DNA from: Anodontia alba | Taxonomy: Eukaryota > Mollusca > Bivalvia > Lucinida > Lucinidae | NCBI GenBank assembly: GCA_964016985.1 | Contig: OZ024824.1 | Coordinates: 44,685,168 to 44,749,167 of the forward strand | Direction of reading: 5' to 3' | DNA: 64,000 bases | In this document: piece by piece, positions 45,001-51,604 of the stretch | Numbering within the stretch: the first letter of the stretch is position 1 | Layout: each line of letters opens with the position of its first letter | Position numbers and translations under genes: made by a program | The notes under the pieces: generated by a model | Databases searched by the model: none | Seen by the model: the letters and a program-made list of their open reading frames with translations, nothing else | Told to the model about the DNA's origin: nothing

Positions 45001-45735
45001 TAACTAACGACATCGTTAGTTTTGAACTCCTGGGCCCTGATTAGCTTAAAACATTTAATATCAATGATCTATCCATAAACAATTTGTGCAATATAAGGAT
45101 TCTGCTAGTACAGTAGCATCATTTGTCAATCCATTTCACCAGGTGGTGGTTTGTCCGCAAATATACATATTTTCATGACGTCGACTTGAATTAATTCCTA
45201 CTGTACACATCAATGCATATTACACAATCAGTGAAATACATTTATTTTACCATGCTGAATTTAATAAAATTACTTCAATTAGAGATGAAGGCTAAATTAA
45301 TAAAATTAATTAAGAAAATCAGTCAAAATGTGCATGCACATAGCTGCTGGCATAATTACACTATATTATATGCGCCTAAACACAGCTTCCCAAAAGGTTT
45401 TACCCTTTGTCGACAGTGCAGTATCAAATGGTTTTGTATTTGACAGATACGATCCTGCTCAGACAGCATGGCTGCCAGGCAAATCTGAGTCTTACACGAT
45501 ACATATCCTACTATGCGGCTAAAATGGTTCACTTACCAGTACCAAAAAGGAGACCAGTAAACGATGACGCCATCCAGCCCATCTCGCCATCACCTAATTC
45601 AAACACAGAGGCCAGCTCGCTGTACAGTACGCCGAATGATTGGGGTATTCCAATACACAGAAAATGAATAACAAAACTTCCAAGTACAAGGAACAATCGT
45701 CGGGCCACACCCTTGCAATTTAGATTCTTTTCCAT
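15237..45735 (-). CDS. Monocarboxylate-transporter-like protein (SLC16 family, MFS), six coding exons
   Basis: Six exons join in phase to give 1287 nt, 428 residues plus TAG. The fold expected is the 12-helix major facilitator type at a membrane, moving small organic solutes. Hydrophobic segments fall at about residues 14-37, 52-72, 79-99, 103-128, 138-160, 166-188, 227-246, 264-285, 293-311, 315-340, 350-370 and 383-405. The family signature between helices 4 and 5 is present as NREFTDRRTVAMGLASTGG (130-148). The end of the fold, GTPVSGWMADATSSY, matches the SLC16 pattern GPPIAGWLYDxTGSY. The helix-1 motif (D/E)G(G/S)(W/F)(G/A)W is absent, and the helix-8 Asp and Arg used by MCT1 appear to be Ser274 and Cys278. 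The substrate therefore cannot be predicted, and an orphan SLC16 role is likelier than classical lactate-proton cotransport. All introns are phase 1. The start is the first ATG after a genomic in-frame TAA (45786-45784). Confidence 0.9.
15407..16751 (-). other. Transporter intron 5
   Basis: A phase 1 intron of 1345 bp, GTAAGTG...TTTCAG. It carries MITE family H at 16392-16634. The rest is AT-rich, with no other gene seen. Confidence 0.8.
16392..16634. mobile_element. MITE family H, copy 1
   Basis: It starts GGGCCCAGTTGTTAAAAACT and AACGATGTCATTAGTTAACG, and ends with the inverse of the family left end (GAGCTCGTAAAGCTAAC, then GTGGGCC). The central inverted pair is GTGAGTAGCTTTTGCA and TGCAAAAGCTGCTCAC. 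Sister copies are at 24567 and 44788. Confidence 0.8.
16752..16877 (-). CDS. Transporter coding exon 5
   Basis: 126 nt. Acceptor CTGTTTTAG, donor GCG|GTAAGTG. It completes Ser331 and encodes residues 332-372: the rest of helix 10, the LVGLEHIGPAFGFLTMLEG segment that matches the SLC16 DLVGLE region, and helix 11. The last base starts Gly373. Confidence 0.9.
17449..18961 (-). mobile_element. Tc1-like DNA transposon, copy 2, both ends present
   Basis: 1513 bp with imperfect terminal inverted repeats of about 23 bp: CTAGCGGAAAAAAGAAACGC at the left, GCGTTTCTTTCTTCTCCAAG at the right. TA lies on both sides (17447-17448 and 18962-18963), the Tc1/mariner target duplication. Transposase is on the minus strand. 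It sits in intron 4 of the transporter, in the same orientation. Confidence 0.92.
17648..18852 (-). pseudogene. Tc1-like (DD34E) transposase, two lesions
   Basis: ATG at 18852. An N-terminal helix-turn-helix region (QQFGVHESTISRLVQRLR), a basic GRPR-like motif (PRSGRPRVT) and the catalytic motifs MFSDESRF, FQHDNA..PHVAR and SPDLNPIEHLW are all present. The second Asp and the Glu are separated by 34 residues, so DD34E, typical of Tc1. Two defects are visible: a 7-nt insertion near 18108-18116 relative to copy 1, which shifts the frame before RGSVMVWGG, and a TGA stop at 17938-17936 directly after HDNA, where copy 1 has an Arg codon. About 345 codons in all, the usual length for the family. Recently active judging by how few lesions there are, but not functional now. 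Confidence 0.92.
18970..19014. repeat. (CTTT)n / poly-T tract
   Basis: CTTTCTTTCTTTC followed by about 30 T, eight bases beyond the end of the Tc1 copy. Confidence 0.9.
19144..19374. mobile_element. MITE family B, copy 3
   Basis: The ends are TTAACCCATTTATGC and GCTTAAATGGGTTAA, the cleanest termini of the four copies. The cassette at 19267-19335 reads GTGTAGACCCTGATCAGACG then GCGGCATCTGATCTGGGCC. Flanks include TTCTTCTACC and CCGGTCCATTTCCAG as in copy 1. Confidence 0.92.
19690..19865. repeat. Hairpin repeat family C, worn copy without intact hairpin
   Basis: AAGTATAAGGACAGGCAG, CACTCATTCAGGAATG and GGACATATACAGTAAGGAG match the family C flanks. The hairpin centre is reduced to GAACGCGGCATCT. 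Confidence 0.6.
20215..20502. mobile_element. pogo/Tigger-like MITE
   Basis: 288 bp with termini CAGTCGACTCTCGTTATCTC and GAGATAGCGAGAGTCAACTG and TA on both sides (20213-20214 and 20503-20504). Internal CGAGATAAGCG repeats lie near the right end. Termini beginning CAGT with CTCG and a TA target are typical of pogo/Tigger elements; no transposase is carried. Confidence 0.8.
20571..20745 (+). repeat. Dispersed repeat I, copy 1
   Basis: CGGTTTCATTGTGACTCTTC, ACCATAATGGGCTCAGTGA and TGAAGTACGGAGAGAC match 51403-51572, which is inserted in the satellite array there. Confidence 0.6.
20834..20890. repeat. (CA)n microsatellite
   Basis: About 28 uninterrupted CA units. Confidence 0.97.
21172..21552 (-). 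CDS. Transporter coding exon 4
   Basis: 381 nt, the largest exon. Acceptor CGTTCTAG, donor TCAA|GTAAGTT. It encodes residues 205-330: the middle of the cytoplasmic loop, helices 7, 8 and 9, and the start of helix 10. Helix 8 reads GAGSIVACVFVGFMGDF, with Ser274 and Cys278 where MCT1 has its Asp-Arg pair. The phase is 1 at both ends. Confidence 0.92.
22142..22386. mobile_element. Dispersed repeat D, copy 2
   Basis: GTGTTGAGGTTTAACG through a purine-rich AGAGAAAGGGAG core to CAGTTGGATGCCCCGGTGA. It matches 6806-7046 end to end. Confidence 0.8.
22555..22815 (-). repeat. Repeat J, single unit in reverse orientation
   Basis: It ends with the palindrome CCCGCCACTATTGTGTGGCG, followed by GGGTATAATA. 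In reverse it carries CGTTTCCGGATGATAAC, ATGGATTTTCGCC and GCATTGATATTGTGGAGATC, the unit of the array at 45948-46650. Confidence 0.8.
23062..23166 (+). repeat. Direct repeat, left copy
   Basis: AGTGCACTTGCCAGTTGATC, GCCATTTTGTAAAGTTATAT and a TA-rich end. It is almost identical to 23332-23434, about 270 bp away, and includes the palindrome TAAAGTTATATACTTTA. Confidence 0.85.
23332..23434 (+). repeat. Direct repeat, right copy
   Basis: Matches 23062-23166 with about five differences. Confidence 0.85.
24195..24467. mobile_element. MITE family A, copy 2
   Basis: The left end, CATCATGAAAACATGCC, is followed by CTTAAACCCC, GGATTTACAGGGGTATACAT and CTTATTTCTGC. One arm of the central palindrome is shortened (CCTCACCGAGGCGGTTCTAA). 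Confidence 0.8.
24567..24741. mobile_element. MITE family H, copy 2 (internally shortened)
   Basis: GGACCCAGTTGTTCAAAGCG, TTAGCTTAACGAGCTCGTTA, then ACTAACGACATCGTTAGG and CTGGACCC. The central AGCTTTTGCA hairpin is missing. Confidence 0.8.
25528..25874. mobile_element. MITE family A, copy 3, with two cores
   Basis: This copy is inverted relative to copies 1 and 2: it starts ATTACGAAAACACGCC and ends GCATGTTTTCATGATG. The palindromic core occurs twice: a shortened one at about 25625-25687, and a complete one at 25696-25785 (GTGTGTACTCGTTAGAACCG, CCTCGGCGAGG, mirrored). Confidence 0.85.
26372..26638 (-). CDS. Transporter coding exon 3
   Basis: 267 nt. Acceptor TTGCTTGTAG, donor AAAG|GTATGTT. 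Residues 116-203: the end of helix 4, the SLC16 signature NREFTDRRTVAMGLASTGG, helix 5, helix 6 and the start of the central loop (QKKPVCQKQPK). This is the strongest family evidence in the gene. Confidence 0.93.
26929..27272. mobile_element. Foldback element with arms of about 120 bp
   Basis: TTATAAGAGTAGTATAAG and CTACAGGACAGCCCAGAAA on the left are mirrored by TTTCTGGGCTGTCCTGTAAC and CTTATAAG on the right. The arms continue through GCCAATTCTTTCCATCTTTG and CATCTATATATT. A second inverted set, TTAACTTTAAAGTC and relatives, fills the centre. Confidence 0.88.
27283..27403. mobile_element. Short foldback element
   Basis: TGAGGGGTAGATAGAAAAAT, CAGTCCCTCGC and CAGTCTGGCATC are mirrored by GATGCCAGACTG, GCGAGGGACTAATTTTTC and TATCTACCCGTCACA. 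The arms are about 50 bp with a loop of about 15 bp. Confidence 0.88.
29700..30104 (+). mobile_element. Tandem-core element fragment with Helitron-like 3' end
   Basis: Three worn units share TGACATCAAAATTCTG, CACATCTATAAAATAATGAA and AACTTGCA. They are followed by CAGTCAGGTGAGCG and TGGTCCTCTGGTTTT. A poly-A run lies at 29923-29942. The terminus resembles 31755 and 62347. Confidence 0.55.
30105..31920 (+). mobile_element. Tandem-unit element, split by a younger insertion
   Basis: The pieces 30105-30820 and 31756-31920 share units such as GGGATCTTCCTGAAAC, TGTAGGTCAGGGATAAAA and TGATTGCTGAAAATG. The sequence runs across the inserted element at 30821-31755 without loss when compared with the neighbouring unit at about 30270-30330. 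Confidence 0.7.
30821..31755 (+). mobile_element. Non-autonomous Helitron-like element, complete
   Basis: It starts TAGCTCACCTGAGCACGAAG, TGCTCATGGTGAGC (an imperfect hairpin). It ends TCAGGTGAGCG, AGGGCCCTCTTGGCCCT (hairpin), CTTGTTTT. The core has four units of about 130 bp sharing GCCAATTGACT, AACTTGGTAGGAAGCAT and GGAAATCCAAGATGG. The TCACCTGAGC start and CAGGTGAGCG end are mutual inverses. It lies inside another repeat, which fixes its ends. Helitron membership is inferred from the 3' hairpin; the last bases are not CTRR. Confidence 0.7.
31980..32180. mobile_element. MITE family A, copy 4, worn
   Basis: CTTATTACTGCTCTAAAACA, GATTGTGGCTACTTGTTAG, the matching TTCTAATGAGTCCACAA, and an end CTTTCATCATG. 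The palindrome centre is lost. Confidence 0.6.
33320..33463 (-). CDS. Transporter coding exon 2
   Basis: 144 nt. Acceptor ATTTGCAG, donor GCAG|GTACATA. Residues 68-114: LVSGIIVKLRG (the helix 2-3 loop, as in SLC16 and other MFS proteins), helix 3 and most of helix 4 (YLLYLTYGIGA). Confidence 0.92.
34423..34541. repeat. (TATC)n microsatellite, interrupted
   Basis: Runs of TATC at 34423-34449 and 34508-34541 are separated by a duplicated CTGAATAGTTACCAGTT segment. Confidence 0.92.
35955..36017. repeat. (AC)n microsatellite
   Basis: About 31 uninterrupted AC units. Confidence 0.97.
36413..36498 (+). repeat. 86-bp direct repeat, left copy
   Basis: GCATTCGCCAAGGTGTTGTT through CATTGTATGAATATATTTC to ATATTTGC. 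Nearly identical to 36779-36864. Confidence 0.9.
36779..36864 (+). repeat. 86-bp direct repeat, right copy
   Basis: Differs from 36413-36498 at about two positions. The 280 bp between them are not repeated. Confidence 0.9.
37119..37194 (+). repeat. tRNA-Gln-like sequence (SINE head or tRNA pseudogene)
   Basis: TAGGACTTTGAGTCCAGCGG resembles the anticodon arm of tRNA-Gln (loop CTTTGAG, anticodon TTG). The B box GGATTCGATTCC lies about 13 nt further. The acceptor stem does not pair and the T stem has mismatches, so a working tRNA is unlikely. A poly-A run at 37568-37597 could be the tail of a retroposed unit, but the sequence between is not recognised. Confidence 0.55.
37568..37597. repeat. 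Poly-A run
   Basis: About 30 A after GACAGTCGTCAC. Confidence 0.9.
38035..39070. mobile_element. Long inverted-repeat (foldback) element, about 1.04 kb
   Basis: The ends read GGGAGAGTTTAAAAG and CTTTTAAACTCTCCC. Within the arms, GGGGTCGGGACCAAATTTTA and CGGTGTTGACAATGTCAAGC (38257-38295) are mirrored at 38800-38850, and GGACCCGGGACCAGGTCGGG (38421-38440) is mirrored at about 38650-38675. The arms are about 450 bp each with an unpaired centre near 38475-38585. No transposase. Confidence 0.88.
39621..40010 (+). repeat. Dispersed repeat K, copy 1
   Basis: GAGTGACCCTGTCCACTTAT, ATTTTGATTTGAACATA, AATATGCCAGAATAT, and later ATTTCTTGCTAGGCAAAAAC. Diverged from 60206-60708. Confidence 0.65.
40160..41520 (+). 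repeat. Tandem array of units of about 450 bp, worn
   Basis: AAGGTCAAATTTACGTCCCC (or close forms) recurs at about 40160, 40606, 41068 and 41425, each time followed by ATACATT.GTATG.GGAAAATG. Between them lie ACAATGTATGATTAC and CAAGAAAGCTTTGAGGCT. It ends with CAGATGAGCAATTAGG, like the CAGGTGAGCG end of the 31-kb element. Confidence 0.75.
41828..41863. repeat. Half hairpin cassette
   Basis: CATCTGATCTGGGCATACAC then TGTTTGCACAGG: one arm only. Confidence 0.65.
41995..42080. repeat. (CA)n(TA)n microsatellite
   Basis: About 24 CA units passing directly into about 18 TA units. Confidence 0.97.
42938..43120. repeat. A-rich (AAAAAC)n tract
   Basis: About 180 bp made almost only of A and C. 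All long frames here are lysine/asparagine or phenylalanine artefacts. Confidence 0.95.
44230..44365 (+). repeat. Short tandem repeat, about 50-bp unit, three copies
   Basis: GTAAACAGAAGGCTGTTATA / GTATATGGACAAATGAG and two similar units. Confidence 0.75.
44788..45037. mobile_element. MITE family H, copy 3
   Basis: AGCCCAGTTGTTCAAAGCAT, TTAGCTTAACGAGC, then AACTAACGACATCGTTAG and CTGGGCCC. The central inverted pair is worn. Confidence 0.82.
45537..45735 (-). CDS. Transporter coding exon 1 (start codon)
   Basis: ATG at 45735-45733, donor ACTG|GTAAGTG. Residues 1-66: a short N-terminus with two Arg before helix 1 (LFLVLGSFVIHFLCIGIPQS), then FGVLYSELASVFELGDGEMG, and helix 2 ending FGTG. FGVLY and the GWMASS helix match the SLC16 layout. 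A possible acceptor, TTTCTTTTCCAG, ends at 45751, so an upstream non-coding exon is likely; the frame is open up to it but holds no other ATG. Confidence 0.9.
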
Positions 45736-45790
45736 TATTTGATACCAAGACTGGAAAAGAAATGAGCTTTTAATCTGTAGGATTTACTTT

Positions 45791-45811
45791 TGTGTGTGTG
45801 TGTGTGTGTAG
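45791..45811. repeat. (GT)n microsatellite
   Basis: About ten GT units. Confidence 0.95.
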
Positions 45812-45947
45812 AGTATTACTTAATATTCGATCTCAGTGGTAAATACGTCATATAATAAACTATTACCTCTCAAATGCACTTTAAGCTTAAACACAATGTA
45901 GGCAAATCATCAGATGAAAATCTATATTTTTTTTCTTATTTTTATAC

Positions 45948-46650
45948 CCCGCCACACGATAGTGGCGAGATATTATGGTTTCACGTTGGATGTCCGTGTA
46001 TCCATCCGTCAGTCGGTCCGTTTTTCGCTTCCGGATGATAACTTGAGTAAACATTAATGGATTTTCACCAAACTTGGTATGTGCATTGATATTGTGCAGA
46101 TCTATTTTGGGATTGCTAATGGGCAAATTTTGCATCATATTATTACGGAGTTATCTGCCCGAGATACGCCCATATTTTCGTTTCCGAATGATACCTTAAG
46201 TAAACATCAATGGATTTTCACCAAACTTAGTAGGTGTATTGATATTGTGCAGATCTGGTTTGGGATTGCTAATGGACAAATTTCGTCAAAATTTTACGGA
46301 GTTATCTGCCCGAGACACACGCCCATATTTTCGTTTCCGGATGATAACGAGTAAATTTCAATGGATTTTCACCAAACTTGGTATGTGCATTGATATTGTG
46401 CAGGTCTGGTTCGGGACTGCTAATGGGCAAATTTCGTCAAATTTTGGCGGATTTGTCTGCCCGAGACACGCCCATATTTTCGTTTTCCTGACGATAATTT
46501 GAGTACATGTCAAGGAATTTTAACCAAACTTGGTACATAAACTGACATGAAGGAAATCTGGTATGTGATTGCATCTGGGCAAATTTCGTCAATGTTTGAC
46601 AGTACTATCTGCCCGCGACACGATAGTGCTGGGGTATTATAGTTTAACGT
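45948..46650 (+). repeat. Repeat J, array of four units of about 152 bp
   Basis: It starts ACCCCGCCACACGATAGTGG. Units contain TTTCGTTTCCGGATGATAAC, ATGGATTTTCACCAAACTTG and GCATTGATATTGTGCAGATC at about 46057, 46210, 46361 and 46512. It ends CGACACGATAGTGCTGGGGT. A single reverse unit lies at 22555-22815. Confidence 0.88.
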
Positions 46651-47520
46651 TTTTATTAAAGAAAATAAGACTTGTCATGTCATTCGTAAATGTAAGCAGA
46701 CGACTTTTCTATACTTAAATTTTATGCAGGTGCACTTAAAGAGCACACGGTATTTTGCCACTCATGTAGTGAGTTTAAACTGGTTCTCTTGTATCAGGTT
46801 CGTTCATGATATTTTACCATATTACACCAAAAGTACTGAGGTAGAATAAAGCAGGGTAGTTACTCCCACTCCTCCTTAAAAGGGCAATCTTACTGAGCGC
46901 ACGAGGACTCGGGGAAATGGTTGAAGAAGCATAGAGGTCATGCGGGACATACAATATCAATGAAGCGTCAAACAGATATTAAAAAAAAAAATAAAACAAT
47001 ATTTTATCTTTGATTTTTTTTCACATTCACAAAATATATGTCAACATCGCTAAGTTGAAATTTGACAAAATAAAATGTAACATTTTATTTCAAGTCAAGT
47101 CTCTCATTTTTTTTACACTTTCTGTATGATTTTCTATGATGTCCCACTTCTCTTCTTTTTCTTCATTCTTTCGATCTAATTTGTGTCCAGCGTAAAACCA
47201 TTGAATCTACGTTTTCTGCCTTTGCGCAACATCTCCTCTTTGGCTCTCTAAGCCATTTGTTTCGAGGGACTCACCAAAGTAAATAAGTGAACTCGGGAAC
47301 AAAATCAGACCCACATCAAGTTACCTTTTAATTTATTGATACCATTACTACCTCCGCCTCCCTGGTTATTGCTTTCTATTGAAATTGTTTGTTGTTGTTT
47401 TTCGGTTTGCCCATCATCATAATCTCTGGGATTCGACAATTCCGGCGTATCTTACTCTTTTAAGATTCTGTCGAACAATAACTTTCGTTACTGGCGGCAG
47501 ATTTCCACGCTTCCTAGGTG
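46651..47520. other. No gene seen
   Basis: Ordinary AT-rich sequence with short A and T runs. No recognisable coding or RNA feature. Confidence 0.5.
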
Positions 47521-47524
47521 TCGG

Positions 47525-48210
47525 TCATCGTGAAATTTCAAAACAGAAACCTTTTTGTACGGATAAGTAAATATAGTCCTTTTTTATGGCATCAAACCAC
47601 AATATTTCGTTAACAAAACCGTTCGCCCACGCTTTTCTGTAGGTTGGTAACATATTTTCGTACACTTTCTTCCCAGTTTCCACCTCTTTTCCCAACATGT
47701 GCTTGGTGACTGTTACATTAAACTCTGACTGACACCGCTCGAAGACACCCTCTATCAAAAAACGCCACGGGTCAGCTGAATCCTCTTCTTTACCGCCTTC
47801 TTCTTCTCGACATCAACATCATCATTGGTGTTATCTTGTATACTGGAGTCATTGTCATAAGCTTTATCGCTATCCTCGTCCTTCTACTTTTTCTTGTGTC
47901 TCACTATCATCGATCGTTTCATTGTCTTTAAAGTCGGCATGAACCGTTTAACGTGTCGACGCATGGTGTCGCCTCTTCTTAACTGTTTTGAGCAAATTTG
48001 GTAAGCAATTATGATGTCCTTCTTCCTTCTGGTGTAGAGGAGGTGTTTGCTTATCCTGAAACGCTTCCCGGTGTAACCACAGGCGGCTTTTTCATAATGT
48101 GGAGGAGGGAGATGTATAACCTTCAATAATATAGAAACAATCCGCATGGAAGCAGCCGAATGATCGAGGCTACGCGTATGAACTTTATTGCTATACTCGT
48201 ACTCCCTCAC
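47525..48210 (-). pseudogene. Relic of an unknown protein with C2H2-like zinc-finger remains
   Basis: Three consecutive pieces on the minus strand look like one broken gene. The first (48210-47884) has GKRFRISKHLLY and ICSKQLRRGDTMRRHVKRF, which keep part of the C-x2-C-x12-H-x3-H finger pattern with several ligands lost. The second (47883-47765), in a shifted frame, is acidic then basic (KDEDSDKAYDND, VEKKKAVKKR). The third (47758-47525) reads FERCQSEFNVTVTKHMLG and YENMLPTYRKAWANGFVNEI and ends at a stop. At least two frame changes separate the pieces, and no introns are evident. I do not recognise the third segment. It could be a processed host gene or part of a mobile element. Confidence 0.45.
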
Positions 48211-48944
48211 TAATGACGCTTCCTATATAATACTATACGTGGATCTAGGTGGGACGGAACCCCCCAAATGAGGAGGTACGAGTAGTCAATAAAGATGCAA
48301 TAAGGAATACGTCCAAGATGTCAGACAGCTGCGATGTCCTCCAAAGACGGTCGGCCGGATTTGACAGCATTCAACATGACCAACCGGATGTTGTGTCGGA
48401 GCTTCACAGGTGAGTAAGAACACTGAGTGAGGAAATGGTTGTGCAATCGATGATCTATCTATGGTGCGTAGGAATTTTTTTTCCAAAACAAGCTCAAAAT
48501 CAGTTAAGCTAGTTCCCCACAAGTAAAATGAGGGGAAGATGAGGCGCGAGTAGTCATTCAAGAGGTAATGAGGAGGTAATGAAAAGGACATCACCCCTAA
48601 CATGTCACATCACCCTAACAATAAAAAATGTCATCAGGATATCGTGCCTAGCACGAAAATGTTATCACTTGGATGTCATCACCCGAACATAAAAATGCCA
48701 TCAGGATATCATGCTGAGTATGTAAACGTCATCACGCCTAAATTACAACAATTTACGGATCAACATTGTTGTTCTGAATCCCTTTTCACCATATTTGATC
48801 CCGCCTTTGAAAAGAACTGCTACTAACTTCAACTTCTTTTTCTTTCTGCCTAAATTTCATCCGGATCGGTTCTCAGTGTCCACTCGACGGAAATTTAAGG
48901 ATATAGTAGATAGGGATATAAAATTGCACTAGAGTGTTTCAAAA

Positions 48945-49380
48945 TTTAAAATAGTGGACTCAAAAGGTCCCCCGGGGGTATGCCGAAATCCGCCCAAATT
49001 TAATCCGGACGATTTCTCGGTAAGCACTGGACGAATTATTCTTAAATTTGGGAATATGATGGATATTGATATGAAGTTTTGCAAGAGGGTATCAAAGGGA
49101 GCCCTCCCTCCAGTTCATATAAGGCTTAATATTTTAGAAACCGTTCAGGTACCACACCTTAACCATATATATTATTATTCCTTATGATAAGATGCATTCA
49201 AAGACACAGACCGTGGATCCCCCGGGGTATGCCCCACTGCCTCCAGTTCACATAAGGCTTAATATCTCGGACATTGTTAAGATTCCCACCCCTAAACCAT
49301 ATATATTATTGTTCCTTATGATGATGCATTCACTGTTGATCCCACGGGGGTATACCCTACCCCATCTCAGAAACCGTTCA
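48945..49380 (+). repeat. Tandem repeat, about 130-bp unit, 2.5 copies
   Basis: CCTCCAGTTCATATAAGGCT, TTAATATTTTAGAAACCG, ACCATATATATTATT, CCTTATGATAAGATGCATTC and GATCCCCCGGGGTATGCC recur in the same order. Confidence 0.75.
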
Positions 49381-50116
49381 TATTCGTGCCAAGCATAAAG
49401 GGTTTGTAAATGCTTTTGTCTTCTGACAACGAATTAAAATGGAATCGGTGACCACATGGGAGCTCATATTGGGTTCGTTTGGGAGACTATATATTTGGGC
49501 AACTCTTTAAAACAACATCCCCTTGTCTTATCAAAAGGCCCCTTAACTGCAAACCAGGGAGTCCCTGGGACCCTCATTTTCAAACTCTGAGGGAAACCCT
49601 GATTATTATTTAATATCAGTAGGTACAAGGGTTAGACAACCAAATGGTCTTTTATTTCTCTTGAACCTGTCAGAACTAATTAACCCTGGCAGAATAATTG
49701 TCCCTAAAATTGGAAAATATTCTCAGTGTTTTAGTCGAGAGCCTCGCCATTTATAATCCAAATATAAAAAAAAAAAGAAAAAGGAAAATAGTGAAAGATT
49801 GCAAAAAGATTACAAAAGTAGCACAAGCTTCTGTATCATTTCTAAAACATGTCAGGTCAAAAGATGCCTGCCACACTAATGCCGCTGAAACCCTAATAAA
49901 ATCACTGACTTTTAAAATTATATCAAGGCTGTACATTGTTTATCCCAATACGCCATGGTTTAAAGTAATAACCAGGGAATATAAAGGTGTACTTTGTAAG
50001 GCATATTTTCAAGACGTTTCTGTTTGTAAAGCTCGGTTTTGTTTGGTATTTCTATCAGACTTTTTTCACTGAATACTATTTTTACCTCAAGTATCTGTAC
50101 TGACAGGTCTGCATAC

Positions 50117-50142
50117 AAACAGTGTAGGCCCACATCAGAATT
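50117..50142. repeat. Half hairpin cassette
   Basis: CAAACAGTGTAGGCCCACAT then CAGAAT: left arm only. Confidence 0.6.
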
Positions 50143-50914
50143 TATAGTAGAAAACATTTCGTATATGTGTGTTTGCATAATATCACAATGTGTACATGTG
50201 CACAACTGAGGAAACAAAATATTGTTTCTTGAAAATTAGTCTATTCTGGATAGTTCCTTTGAGTAGACACGTCTAGTTAAGGATTCCTGATGCTCATTTC
50301 ATTTGAAAAGTAAATATTTTGCGTAAAGCAAGAAAAACAAGTACAATACAGGGATTCAGGGCTTATTTGTTTTCTTAAAAAATGTTACATACTAGGTCAC
50401 GCAAATGAAAAGAGTTTTATAAGGAAGAGAGGTTTAGTCATTTCTTGAAACTCTGTTCAGTTTTGGGCACACCCATTAGTTCATTTATTTCTTAAAGTAA
50501 GGGTTATGTAGAAAAAATAATAGACCTATTTTTAACTTCGAAGAAGTTGGAGGGGTATATTGCCTTGTGGTCGTTCGTCCGTTCGTTCATTCATTCATTA
50601 CTCTTTGCATACAGTCAAGAACAGTTAGAAATAGGACCTTGAAATTTTATATATGGAATAAGGGGACCTGTATTTGTTTCTTTCTTCAGTCGGGCTCTCA
50701 GTTGCTGAGCTATGTCATCACCAAAAAGCTCACCAAGTTTCAAAGCCCTAGCTCAAATAGTTTTCAAGATATCTTACTCACAAGATTTCATTAAGTCCCG
50801 TAGGCGTACAAATGCAGGTATTACCTCGTAGGATGACGTAAGGATTGGTAAGCTCAAGATACAGTGCGGTAGCTCATATTCCTACTATGTCCTCCGATAC
50901 TTACTCTTCCCTGC

Positions 50915-51345
50915 CAGACAGGACACGCTTTACAAACCAATAAAAAACAGGGTAATCCGCTGCCCAAGGACGTGATCACAAGCCAAGGAAGACAGCACAC
51001 ACTACAAACCAATGAAAGCAAGGCAATCAGCTGCCCAAGGACATGGTCACAAGCCAAGGCAGACAGCACACACTACAAACCAATGAAAGCAAGGCAATCA
51101 GCTGCCCAAGGACGTGATCACAAGCCAAGGCAGACAGCACACACTACAAACCAATGAAAGCAAGGCAATCAGCTGCCCAAGGACGTGATCACAAGCCAAG
51201 GCAGACAGCACACACTACAAACCAATGAAAGCAAGGCAATCAGCTGCCCAAGGACGTGGTCACAAGCCAAGGCAGACAGCACATACTTTACAAACTAATG
51301 AAAGCAAGGCAATCAGCTGCCTTCAAGGACGTAATCACCACAAAC
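50915..51345 (+). repeat. Satellite array, 71-bp unit, about six copies
   Basis: The unit runs ACAAACCAATGAAAGCAAGG, CAATCAGCTGCCCAAGGACG, TGATCACAAGCCAAGGCAGA, CAGCACACACT. The central units are almost identical; spacing is exactly 71 bp where measured (51011, 51082, 51153). Confidence 0.95.
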
Positions 51346-51402
51346 GTCAAAAAGATTGCCTTTGGAAACAAAGAACACACTACATATTAGAAAATGGGAG
51401 TC

Positions 51403-51572
51403 TCGGTTTTATTGAGACTCTTCATAAGCGGTAATGAAGTTTGCAACACTGCTTACGCCCTCTAGCGCATACATGAGCAGAACTTCATTTTCAAATATAC
51501 CACAATGGGCCCAATGATCCCAAAGGAAATTAAATATAATCTGCACTATGGTAAAGTACGGGGAGACGTTCT
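51403..51572 (+). repeat. Dispersed repeat I, copy 2, interrupting the satellite
   Basis: CGGTTTTATTGAGACTCTTC, CCACAATGGGCCCAATGA and AAAGTACGGGGAGACG match 20571-20745. Confidence 0.6.
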
Positions 51573-51604
51573 ACCGCCGCCACACGGCACTAATACTAGC
51601 CGCA

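Larger units (their letters stand above)
33464..45536 (-). other. Transporter intron 1
   Basis: The largest intron, 12.1 kb, phase 1, GTAAGTG...TTTGCAG. It includes microsatellites, a tRNA-Gln-like sequence, a long inverted-repeat element (38035-39070), tandem-core repeats (39.6-41.5 kb), an A-rich tract, and MITE H copy 3. From 34545 to 35940 and from 42090 to 44200 no gene is recognised; 43200-43450 has worn units sharing GGGGCCATAA and ACAAATCAGATAA. Confidence 0.7.
48211..50914. other. Intergenic; short tandem repeats only
   Basis: At 48600-48760 CATCAGGATATC and ATGTCATCACCCGAAC motifs recur. At 48945-49380 a separate repeat is present (own entry). A half hairpin cassette lies at 50117-50142. 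A 124-codon open frame at 49698-50072 has no recognisable domain and sits in AT-rich sequence. No gene is supported. Confidence 0.5.

Noticed and set aside
48286..48603. 105-codon open frame on the minus strand
   Set aside because: No recognisable domain; flanked by short repeats and not in frame with the zinc-finger relic.
49698..50072. 124-codon open frame on the plus strand
   Set aside because: No domain, no conserved motif, AT-rich codon use and no splice or repeat context supporting a gene.
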